A stretch of 64,000 nucleotides of DNA from Croceivirga sp. (lineage in GTDB: Bacteria > Bacteroidota > Bacteroidia > Flavobacteriales > Flavobacteriaceae): the NCBI GenBank assembly GCA_028281025.1, contig JANQKR010000013.1, positions 738,294-802,293 of the forward strand. The letters run 5' to 3'. A program made the translations under genes and the position numbers. Positions within the stretch are counted from its first letter, which is position 1; every line of letters begins with the position of its first letter. Below, piece after piece: positions 52,557 through 60,692 of this stretch. The notes beneath the pieces were generated by a model. That model saw only the letters and a list, made by a program, of their open reading frames with translations. It did no database searches and was not told the origin of the DNA.

Positions 52557-53564
52557 TCAATCCTTTTGAAAAACCCTCACATAATCTATGATCAAAGAAT
52601 CGGGAAAATCAGCGGGGGAGGGGGATGCACTGGGCAAATTACCTCCTACGGACAGGGCAAAGACAAAATAGAACGCATCATTAAATGGATAGGGCTGTCC
52701 ATTGCCCGCTGTCGTTTCGGGCGATAGAGTATGATAAGCAATATCATTGACCAACCAGGTGATACGATCTTCCTCCCATACAATGGAAAAAACATAGTAT
52801 GCCTCATCAAAGGCAAGCCCATTCAACGAGGAAAAATCAACCGAATCAAAATAATGGTTTGCCGGAAAATCCGTTCCATAGTGCGCCGTTCCCAAAATGT
52901 TATGGGTGTCTTCCCCCAGGTATTCCATAATGTCAATTTCCCCACCACTGGGCCAGTAGGCATCGGGATTTGTTATCGTATACTCTTTGTTAAGCATAAA
53001 AAGCGCTACCCAAGTCCCGGGTGCAGATGGCATACTTGCTCGGATATCCACCCGTCCAAACTGAAATTCAAAGGAATCATCCGTATGTATTCTAGATGAG
53101 GTATAGTTTTTTCCCGATGCGAATTGATCGATTGCCGTAATGATGAGATTCCCCTGTTCCAAATGGATGTTATCGGAAGTATTGGTGAAGTACTGCTCTT
53201 CATTGTTTCCCCAGTTGCATAGTCCAGGACATCCATCGCCCAAATGAAAGCCCCACTTGGCCGTATCCAGTCCATTTCCATTAAATTCATCGGACCACAC
53301 CAACGTATGGCCTGAGTATTCCATAGGTGTTGAATATCCAGTGGTCGGAATCCCAACGGGTTCCAGGGGTTCACATGCATGGGAACAGCTTCCGCCACAG
53401 TCCACACCGGTCTCATCGCCATTCTGGACATTATCAAAACAGGAAGCCTCCAGTACTATAGGTTCCGTGGACCCATTGGACGAACATTGTATGAATACAA
53501 GCCAGATAAAAAAATAGGTCAACCTTTTCAACTTATAGCTTTTTATGGGTTGTAGGGGAATCAC
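52557..53564 (-). CDS. GH16 family endo-glycanase lipoprotein
   Basis: The catalytic domain (about 230 residues) has the GH16 core with the EIDIMEYLG site (nucleophile and acid/base Glu of ExDxxE) and HTLVWSDEFNGNGLDTAKW, KNYTSSRIHTDDSFEFQFGRVDIRASMP, and the C-terminal FPDSLIIDYVRVFQ, as in laminarinase-type beta-1,3-glucanases. The lipobox (IWLVFIQC) implies a start near 53564 (GTG with GAAGAAGG upstream) or a TTG further in; the open frame reaching 53729 adds unlikely residues. A DETGVDCGGSC motif follows the Cys. The presence of a GH16 in a xylose locus is unexpected. Confidence 0.8.
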   Translation of the reverse strand: MIPLQPIKSYKLKRLTYFFIWLVFIQCSSNGSTEPIVLEASCFDNVQNGDETGVDCGGSCSHACEPLEPVGIPTTGYSTPMEYSGHTLVWSDEFNGNGLDTAKWGFHLGDGCPGLCNWGNNEEQYFTNTSDNIHLEQGNLIITAIDQFASGKNYTSSRIHTDDSFEFQFGRVDIRASMPSAPGTWVALFMLNKEYTITNPDAYWPSGGEIDIMEYLGEDTHNILGTAHYGTDFPANHYFDSVDFSSLNGLAFDEAYYVFSIVWEEDRITWLVNDIAYHTLSPETTAGNGQPYPFNDAFYFVFALSVGGNLPSASPSPADFPDSLIIDYVRVFQKD

Positions 53565-53735
53565 CTTCTTCCCGTGGAATACGTTTTCAAAAATTAAGGA
53601 GAAGCATATCAAAAGGTGTCTTCTCCTTAATTCCAAAGAAAAATTAACTAACTTAAAACTACATTGTCCTATCCAGTTTTTCCTGTGGGTGATCACTGGA
53701 TTATTTTGTTTTTTACAAAGGTCCGCCACAATCCC

Positions 53736-55187
53736 TTAGTCCATGATGGGTACAAAGTCCCGGATGTAAAACTCACCTTGCTCCACATGGCCAAAACCAC
53801 CAAGACGTAAGGTGTAATTGTCATAGGTATCGTTATCAGGGAGTAGTGTGGTACCGTCCGCAGCTGATAATGCCGTGGTACCATCAAATTCTACGGTTAC
53901 CCAGGTATCAAAATCCGAAGGGTCTATGGTGACCGCAATAATGGTCCATCGCTGGAAGAAATTACCATCGACATTATCATGTAAGATCAATTCTACCAAG
54001 GGTTCCAGGTTTCCGGAAAAATCGTTGGTCGAAGGAATGTACACATCCAACCTGAATTTATGGTATACGGAAAAATCGATGGTTTCCGGTTGTGGTTGGA
54101 ATTTAAAGTCCTCAAAACCGCCAAAGGGTCCATTTTCCGGTCTAAGGATACGGGTCACGGCATCGGTACTTCCCGCGGGATCGGAAACCCGATAGGTGGG
54201 AACTACGCCTTGTTGTTCGGTAGGACGCGGTAACAGGTTAAGTCCGGAGTCGGCATCACCGGTCTCAAAGGTATAGAAGAAGGGCAGTCCGGAACCGGAC
54301 AGTGCATCCGCCCTGGGTGTTCCCTCGGCAATAAAGGAGGTGACGGCCTGCAGATCACGAACAAAAAATTCCCCTGCTTCCGTATGGCCGCTACCCCCAA
54401 AGCGCAAGGTGATATTATCATAGGTAGCATTATCACTTAAAAGGGTCCCATCATTGGCCGAAACGGCGTTGGTCCCATCGAACCGTAGGGTAACCCAGGA
54501 ATCAAAATCGGATTCCTCCACGGTCAGGGGTAAAATCGTCCACCGTTGAAAAAAGTTCCCATCGATATTATCGTGCAGGATAACTTCAACCAGGGGCTCC
54601 AGGTTTCCTGAAAAATCATTGCTGGAAGGAATGTATACCTCCATGGTAAACTTGTTGTAGGAAGAAAAGTCGATAGGGCCCGGTTGTGGCTGGAACTTAA
54701 AGTCCTCAAAGCCACCAAAGGGTCCGTTTTCCGGTCTTAGTATCTGTCCCACCAATCCGTCCCCTCCGGCTGGGTCCGCAGCTCCCAAATTGAAGGTAAC
54801 GCCTTGAGCATCCTGGGGCAAGGGAAGCAGGTTCCTGCCCGACGAAGCGTCGTTCGCTTCAAACGTAAAAAAATAAGGGGAGGTGGTGTTTTGCAATTCG
54901 TCGGCCCTGGGCGTGGGAATACAAGCCTCGCAGGGGCCACCACAATCAATCCCTTCTTCTCCCTGATTTTGTATGCCATCGCTACATGAAGGACAGTCTA
55001 CCCCTGAGCCCCCGCCACAATCAATCCCTTCTTCGTCCAGGTTTTGAATGCCGTCGACATAGGAGGGTAAAACGTTGTCCAAATCGTCAAAAAACTTTTC
55101 TTCCTCGCAAGAAATGAAGGTAATGAGGGTCAAAATTGCAAATAGCCAGCCCTGCAGTGTCCGTATGGTGTTCGTATTTGTTTTCAT
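53736..55187 (-). CDS. Surface glycan-binding lipoprotein with duplicated domains
   Basis: 483 residues. The lipobox FISC (Cys 27) is followed by CEEEK, an acidic pattern used for surface export in Bacteroidota. Two Cys-rich motifs DGIQNxxEEGIDCGGxxC (about 45-67 and 70-90) come next. Then two beta-sandwich domains, about 94-289 and 292-483, are clear duplicates: both carry PENGPFGGFEDFKFQPQP, NDFSGNLEPLVE and DGNFFQRWTI. They are presumably CBM-like. It follows SusD and precedes GH16, the position of SusE/F-type glycan-binding proteins. Family is not formally recognised. Confidence 0.7.
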   Translation of the reverse strand: MKTNTNTIRTLQGWLFAILTLITFISCEEEKFFDDLDNVLPSYVDGIQNLDEEGIDCGGGSGVDCPSCSDGIQNQGEEGIDCGGPCEACIPTPRADELQNTTSPYFFTFEANDASSGRNLLPLPQDAQGVTFNLGAADPAGGDGLVGQILRPENGPFGGFEDFKFQPQPGPIDFSSYNKFTMEVYIPSSNDFSGNLEPLVEVILHDNIDGNFFQRWTILPLTVEESDFDSWVTLRFDGTNAVSANDGTLLSDNATYDNITLRFGGSGHTEAGEFFVRDLQAVTSFIAEGTPRADALSGSGLPFFYTFETGDADSGLNLLPRPTEQQGVVPTYRVSDPAGSTDAVTRILRPENGPFGGFEDFKFQPQPETIDFSVYHKFRLDVYIPSTNDFSGNLEPLVELILHDNVDGNFFQRWTIIAVTIDPSDFDTWVTVEFDGTTALSAADGTTLLPDNDTYDNYTLRLGGFGHVEQGEFYIRDFVPIMD

Positions 55188-55306
55188 CTGTTACTATTTA
55201 TTGTTTCTTAACGGTCAGATGGAATTCGCCAGTTAACATTCCGTTGCGTATCCATGTCATCGTAATGGCTCGTTTCATGTATCCTTTCCTGTTTTTAGTC
55301 CTCATA

Positions 55307-56851
55307 TCAATAACCCGGATTTTGTTCCAGCAGCCCTTCTGGATAGATATCTATTTCCTGTTGCGGAATGGGCAACAGTAAATCGCGGGGAGATGAAAAA
55401 TCAGTTTTTCCTATGGCCTGGAGTGCAGGCCCGATAACACCGCCCCCGTCCAAAATCTCCCAACGGACCAAATCCGTAAAACGGTTCCATCCTTCGGTGG
55501 CCAGTTCCCTGCGGCGCTCATCACGAACCCCTTGAAGGGTATAGCTTGGGGCTGCCGGATTACCTGGTCCATAGGCCCGATCAACGACTTGCTGGAAGGA
55601 GGCCTGACCATTACCGCCTCCTCCCATTAGCGAAGCTTCTGCGTGCATCAACAATACATCAGCATATCGCAATATCTTCTCGTTGAGGGGAGATCCCTCC
55701 ACATTCAATAGTTCCTGCACTTCCTCAAAAGTCAAAAAGTACTTTTTTGCCCCGGTGTTCACGCCTATGGCATAGCCAAAATTGTCGGGGACAGGGTCGA
55801 ACCCTAGTGCAGCCAATCCAGGTGAATTCAGTACTTGACCGGGTAACAAAAAAGTGGCTTCCTTTCGCTGATCGCTATCGTCAAAGAAGTCGACCAAATC
55901 TTGTCGGGGAATAAAATTGTTGAATGAAGGATAGGTTCCCGAAAGAAAGGGGAACGACCATCGCCACATGGCTGAGCCTTCCTGTTGTTGGTTGGTATTG
56001 ACGAATCCCCCGGCAAAAAGACCGTCTTTATAATTGATCTCGAACAGCGATTCCCGTCCAAATTCCGTAGCCTGTAAAAAATTGTTCCTAAAATCCTCTT
56101 CCAAACTGTACACGCCCTGATTGATGACCTGTTCTGCGCTTGCCACAGCTTCAGACCATTTTTGCTGATACAAATAGACTTTTGTCAATAGTCCCAGGGC
56201 TGCTCCCGAGGTAGCAGAACCTTGAACCCGTTCGGCACCCCTTTCAGGGAGCAGGTCGGCTGCTGCTTGTAGATCCGATTCGATAAAGGCATACACTTCC
56301 GCCGTTGTGGAACGCGCTTTAAAAATCTCCTGTTCAGAAGAGGTAATAGCCTCTTCGAACAAAGGGACACCTCCCCATAGCCGTACCAGTTCAAAATAGT
56401 ACAGGCCCCTTAAAAATCTTGCTTCTCCAATAATTTGCTGTTGAAGACCCTCAGTTTCAAAGTTTTCAAAATTCCCAGCGAGTTCTATGGTAAAGTTGGC
56501 CCTGCCCACTGCGCGATACCATTTGCTCCAGAGGGCGGCCACGGACGGTAAGGAAGGGACTATGGTGTTAAACTGATCCCATTGTGCCCCAATGGCCCAA
56601 AAACTGGCAGATTGGGAATGAAGGTCGTCTGCCCTTACCCCTTGCGATAGTAAGGGAAAGGTATTCTGCCCAAGCACCGATTGCCACTGCAAAGGATCAT
56701 AGGCGGCGTTTAGACTGGCCACCACATTCTCCTCGGTAGTAAAGGCGGTATCCGCATTGATTTCGGTTACGGGTTCCAAATCATCTATTTCCGCACAGGA
56801 AGCGAACATAACTACGACGCCTATAAGAATTAATCTGTTTATATACATCAC
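55307..56851 (-). CDS. SusD/RagB-family surface lipoprotein 2
   Basis: 514 residues, lipobox VMFASC (Cys 19). SusD features are DTAFTTEENVVASLNAAYDPL, QQIIGEARFLRGLYYFELVRLWGGVPLF, AALGLLTKVYLYQQKWSEAVASAEQVI and the C-terminal RRRELATEGWNRFTDLVRW, DLLLPIPQQEIDIYPEGLLEQNPGY in part. It pairs with the SusC encoded 23 bases upstream to capture oligosaccharide at the cell surface. Confidence 0.93.
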   Translation of the reverse strand: MMYINRLILIGVVVMFASCAEIDDLEPVTEINADTAFTTEENVVASLNAAYDPLQWQSVLGQNTFPLLSQGVRADDLHSQSASFWAIGAQWDQFNTIVPSLPSVAALWSKWYRAVGRANFTIELAGNFENFETEGLQQQIIGEARFLRGLYYFELVRLWGGVPLFEEAITSSEQEIFKARSTTAEVYAFIESDLQAAADLLPERGAERVQGSATSGAALGLLTKVYLYQQKWSEAVASAEQVINQGVYSLEEDFRNNFLQATEFGRESLFEINYKDGLFAGGFVNTNQQQEGSAMWRWSFPFLSGTYPSFNNFIPRQDLVDFFDDSDQRKEATFLLPGQVLNSPGLAALGFDPVPDNFGYAIGVNTGAKKYFLTFEEVQELLNVEGSPLNEKILRYADVLLMHAEASLMGGGGNGQASFQQVVDRAYGPGNPAAPSYTLQGVRDERRRELATEGWNRFTDLVRWEILDGGGVIGPALQAIGKTDFSSPRDLLLPIPQQEIDIYPEGLLEQNPGY

Positions 56852-56874
56852 GATTATTTTTTGGGTTAGGAGGA

Positions 56875-59800
56875 TTAAAAATCAATGTTGAGACCAAGGA
56901 TAAACTGCCTGGCTTGTGGGAAAAAGCCCTGATCGATACCAATGTTCAATGGCGATCCGGTGTTGTTCTGGCCAATCTCGGGATCGATGCCATTATAACC
57001 GGTCAAGACAAAGAGGTTCTGACCGGAAACATAGAGCCGCAATCGCCGCAATCCAATCTGTTCGATGACATCGTCGGGCAGGCTGTATCCCAGGGACACG
57101 TTCTTCATTTTCAGGAAACTGCCATCCTGCACGTGAAAGTCCGAAATCAACTGTTCCCCGTTCGGGGCGGTACTGACCACAATGTTTCTAGGGGCTCCCG
57201 GTTCCGTAACGTAAGCGGCAGGCCTATTGGTGCCCAATGCATCATATCTTATGGTGGCATCAAAGATGTCATTGCCCAAAGTACCCGACATAAAAGCGGA
57301 AAAATCGAAGCCCTTATAGTTCATGCCCAGTGTGAAACCAACGGTGGCATCTGGATTGGGGTCGCCTATAATGGTCTTGTCACCTTCGTCCGGGGTCAAT
57401 TGGTTGTTTCCACTATTGTCCAGATCGGCAAAAATCAAGTTCCCCTGTGCGTCCACACCTTCCACTACAAAACCATAAAAACTGGCTATGGGATCTCCCA
57501 CCTGTGTCCTTGTGGCAAAATCGTTGAACAGTGGGGTCAATTGGGCCCCTGGAATGAAAGAGGTTTCCCCAAGATCGGTAACTTCGTTTTTGTTGAAACC
57601 CAAATTGGCACCGATGTTCCATCCGAATCCGCTTTCGTAATTTTCGCGATAGGTGACCAGGACTTCAAATCCGCGGTTCTCCACCGAACCTGTGTTTTCA
57701 ATCGCTGGATTCAATCCGGAGGTCAATGGCGTGGTCGCTCCCAATAAAATATCCGAGGTCTCCTTAATATAATAGTCCAGTGTAATGCCCAGCTTGTTCT
57801 CCAAGGCGTTGATGTCCAGACCAACATTGAACTGTGTCAATTCCTCCCATCCCAATACGGGGTTGGAAAGACTGGTAAGGGCGATGCCCGGCTGTCCCGC
57901 ATATCCGGCCTGTGTATTGACCGTGGCCGCATAAGCGAATGGAGCGGAGGATTGGTCATTTCCACTTATTCCCCAGGCTCCCCTTAACTTCAATAAGGTA
58001 ATCGCCCTTGAATTCCTCAAAAAATCCTCTTCTGAGATTACCCATCCCGCTGATACTGCCGGAAACCAACCTACTCTGTTGTCCGGACCAAAACTGGAGG
58101 ATTTGTCCCTTCGCAACACCGCACTGAACAGATATTTCTCTTTAAAATTGTAATCTATTTTTCCAAAAAACGATTCAATATTTCTGGGAAAGGTGGTTCC
58201 GGGTACCACGGTGGCATCCGTAATATCCTCAGAAAGGGCAAAATTGACCTTGTCAAAATCATTGGTGAGAAAAGATCCGGTGTCGTTGATAATATCACCT
58301 CCAATAAAGGTAGTTTCCACAGCTTCATATCCCAGAAGGAGATTTAGGTTATGGTCGTCCTTCAGGAACTTACCAAAATCGTATTCCATGGAACCACCCC
58401 ATTGCCTGTTTTCCTGACGACTTTTTATCTCCGTATAATTGACAAAGGGAGAGGTATCGAACTGCTGATCCGTCTGCACCAATAACGGGGTAAAGCTTCG
58501 ATTAAAAATAAAATTGTTAAAGGAACCATACCACCCCCTAAATTTTAGGTTTTCCGTTAGTTGGTATTTTAGGGAAAGATTAAGGTTGGTGGCATCCTGA
58601 ATGGCTTCGTTGTTACTGATCGCAATGGAGAACAAAGGATTGGTAACGGCACCCAAACTGTTTATCGGAACACCGTTTGCAACCGGAGTACCTCCGTTGA
58701 TAAAGGGATTGAAAAAGTTACCATCCTCATCAAATGCAGGATAAATAGGGGGTAGGCCATTGATAAAGCTACTTATACCAACACCGGCACCACCCGTATT
58801 CTGGGGAATGGTAAAACGATTGGAAAACTGATATTGTGCGGAAGCATCCAATGTTATTTTATCGGTCAGATCGATACTGATCGAACCCCTGATGTTCCTT
58901 CTTTTAAATTCGGACTTTCCTTCACCACCCAAAATACCTTCCTGGTCAAAAAAGCCTCCGGACAGGGAATAGGAAAGGTTTTCGGTCCCACCGACCACTG
59001 AGCCATAGGCATTTTGGACCGGGGCATCATCAAAGACAACATCATACCAGTCCGTATCGGGCAATAGGGCCCTTTCCGCATCGGTAAATGCACCCCTAAA
59101 TCCTGGGGCCGTGTTTCCATTTACAGCGGCGACCCCTTGATTGTAGTATTGTAAATATTGATCTCTGTTCATTAAATTGGGCTGATTGAACAAACTCTGG
59201 ATACCATAAAAAGTGCTGATGGACACTTGTGGTTTCATCGGCCTTTTTTGTCCCCGCAATGTTTCGACGAGAATTACGCCATTACCCCCCCTGGAACCAT
59301 AGATGGCTGTGGAAGCGGCATCTTTCAATACGGTTTGGGATACAATATCGTTGGGGTTCAGGAAACTCAGATCGGGAACCTGGATACCATCCACAATAAA
59401 GAGCGGATTGGAATTGTTCGGTGTGCCGATTCCCCTTACCCTTACGGTTTGGGGCGATCCGGGAGATCCGGAGTTTTGCTGGACGACCACCCCGGGAATT
59501 GTTCCCTGTAAGGCAGCTTCCGCCTGGGATATGGGCAGTTGTTTAATGGTTTCGGATTTCACCGTTGCCACTGCCGTGGTGACCAATCGTTTGTTCTGTG
59601 TCTGGCCATAACCAACAATAACGACCTCATCCAGGCTTTGGGCATCCTCTGCCAAAACGATGTTCAGTTCATTGCTCCCGTTCAATGGAATTTCCTGTGG
59701 AGCATATCCAATATAACTTACCACCAGAATGGCATTGGCATCCGACACTTCGAGAATAAAATTTCCATCGAAATCGGTCTGGGTTCCATTCTGGGTTCCC

Positions 59801-59928
59801 TTCTCCAAAACCGTAGCCCCCGGCAGCGGCCCACTTACATCCCTGACATTTCCGGTAATGGTTTGGGCTTTTAGGCCCCATACCGTGGCTAAGAGCAGGA
59901 TGGCAAGGCCAAAATGTTTTGTGCTCAT
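56875..59928 (-). CDS. SusC-like TonB-dependent transporter, no STN domain
   Basis: 1017 residues from the ATG at 59928, which starts a signal peptide (MSTKHFGLAILLLATVWGLKAQ); the open frame to 59988 is discounted. A carboxypeptidase-D-like repeat (ITGNVRDVSGPLPGATVLEKG) precedes the plug (VVIVGYGQTQNKRLVTTAVATVK, DAASTAIYGSRGGNGVILVET) and a barrel ending RQFILGLNIDF. It imports oligosaccharide across the outer membrane. Unlike the other SusC in the window it lacks STN, so it is likely under LacI rather than sigma/FecR control. Confidence 0.95.
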   Translation of the reverse strand: MSTKHFGLAILLLATVWGLKAQTITGNVRDVSGPLPGATVLEKGTQNGTQTDFDGNFILEVSDANAILVVSYIGYAPQEIPLNGSNELNIVLAEDAQSLDEVVIVGYGQTQNKRLVTTAVATVKSETIKQLPISQAEAALQGTIPGVVVQQNSGSPGSPQTVRVRGIGTPNNSNPLFIVDGIQVPDLSFLNPNDIVSQTVLKDAASTAIYGSRGGNGVILVETLRGQKRPMKPQVSISTFYGIQSLFNQPNLMNRDQYLQYYNQGVAAVNGNTAPGFRGAFTDAERALLPDTDWYDVVFDDAPVQNAYGSVVGGTENLSYSLSGGFFDQEGILGGEGKSEFKRRNIRGSISIDLTDKITLDASAQYQFSNRFTIPQNTGGAGVGISSFINGLPPIYPAFDEDGNFFNPFINGGTPVANGVPINSLGAVTNPLFSIAISNNEAIQDATNLNLSLKYQLTENLKFRGWYGSFNNFIFNRSFTPLLVQTDQQFDTSPFVNYTEIKSRQENRQWGGSMEYDFGKFLKDDHNLNLLLGYEAVETTFIGGDIINDTGSFLTNDFDKVNFALSEDITDATVVPGTTFPRNIESFFGKIDYNFKEKYLFSAVLRRDKSSSFGPDNRVGWFPAVSAGWVISEEDFLRNSRAITLLKLRGAWGISGNDQSSAPFAYAATVNTQAGYAGQPGIALTSLSNPVLGWEELTQFNVGLDINALENKLGITLDYYIKETSDILLGATTPLTSGLNPAIENTGSVENRGFEVLVTYRENYESGFGWNIGANLGFNKNEVTDLGETSFIPGAQLTPLFNDFATRTQVGDPIASFYGFVVEGVDAQGNLIFADLDNSGNNQLTPDEGDKTIIGDPNPDATVGFTLGMNYKGFDFSAFMSGTLGNDIFDATIRYDALGTNRPAAYVTEPGAPRNIVVSTAPNGEQLISDFHVQDGSFLKMKNVSLGYSLPDDVIEQIGLRRLRLYVSGQNLFVLTGYNGIDPEIGQNNTGSPLNIGIDQGFFPQARQFILGLNIDF

Positions 59929-60158
59929 ACTTAAGGTTATTTGATTATTTACACGTTTGAGTTGTTCGCAAAAGGAGGTGTTGGCCACTCCTATTTAGCC
60001 CTCTAAAAGTATTTGATAGGGAGTCCCCTTTAAGACATTTTAACAGTTTTGGGCGCCCCCAAGTGGTGGTATCCCGTCCGGATTGAGTACTACTAATTAT
60101 GTGTTAAGATTTTGAATGCCAGCTGGTTAAATAATGCTCTTTCCGTTTACGAAAATTG

Positions 60159-60176
60159 TACGAAAACGATTTCGTA
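60159..60176. promoter_or_regulatory. LacI-type operator upstream of the SusC operon
   Basis: TACGAAAACGATTTCGTA is palindromic around a central CG (7 of 8 positions per arm pair), the layout of LacI-family operators. A further partial copy (TTACGAAAATTG) lies just upstream and GTTTTCGTGAAA just downstream. It is 231 bases before the SusC start, and the locus contains one LacI regulator (42069). Confidence 0.6.
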
Positions 60177-60359
60177 AGTTTTCGTGAAATTGGCTGCCTT
60201 TTTGTTGAAATCGCAATAATTAGGTCAAAAAAATATGCTTTTTTGATTCATCCGAAGAAGAAAAATGAATTTGATAATTTAACGTGAGTTCGCTATTATT
60301 TTTTATCAGCCAAAATCCGTCAAATTGAGTGGTTTTTCGTAGTGAAATGAAGAAAAATT

Positions 60360-60433
60360 GTATCGAAATTAGGATTTTGCAAGAAAATTACTTGCCTGCC
60401 TGCCCTGCAGCCGGAAGGCAGGTTTTTCGATAC
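60360..60433. repeat. Nested inverted repeat, possible small mobile element
   Basis: GTATCGAAA (60360-60368) and TTTCGATAC (60425-60433) are perfect 9-base arms. Inside, CCTGCCT (60395-60401) pairs with AGGCAGG (60416-60422), followed by five T. The inner part resembles a terminator but no upstream gene is on this strand. Confidence 0.45.
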
Positions 60434-60692
60434 ATTTTTGCTAATGCAAAAACACTTAAAATGACGTAATTTTCTTATATCGAACTCAAGCTAATTATAT
60501 GGTCTATGGCCCTTTTTTCCGGACCATGGTTTTAGGGTAGGTGGGGAGGCCTAAAAGCGTACTCCAAAGTTGCGGTTTTGGAGGGCTTTCACACCCAAGA
60601 AAGTCACCGAATCGTTCAGCGAACAAAATCCCAAACAGGCTCTAAAGAATTACGCCCGAAATTTGACGTTCTTTCAAGAATATTAAATCGAA

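Larger units (their letters stand above)
59929..60692. other. 764-base regulatory and structured intergenic region
   Basis: This is the longest non-coding gap. It contains the LacI-type palindrome at 60159-60176, a nested hairpin at 60360-60433, and a stretch near 60520-60670 whose minus strand reads GAGCCTGTTTGGGATTTTG, possibly the end of an insertion sequence or its small derivative. No gene is seen in any frame. It should hold the promoter of the leftward SusC operon; the BNR-repeat gene is also leftward and ends at 60693. Confidence 0.5.

Noticed and set aside
60520..60670. Insertion-sequence end near GAGCCTGTTTGGGATTTTG (minus strand)
   Set aside because: No partner inverted repeat or target duplication could be found in the window.
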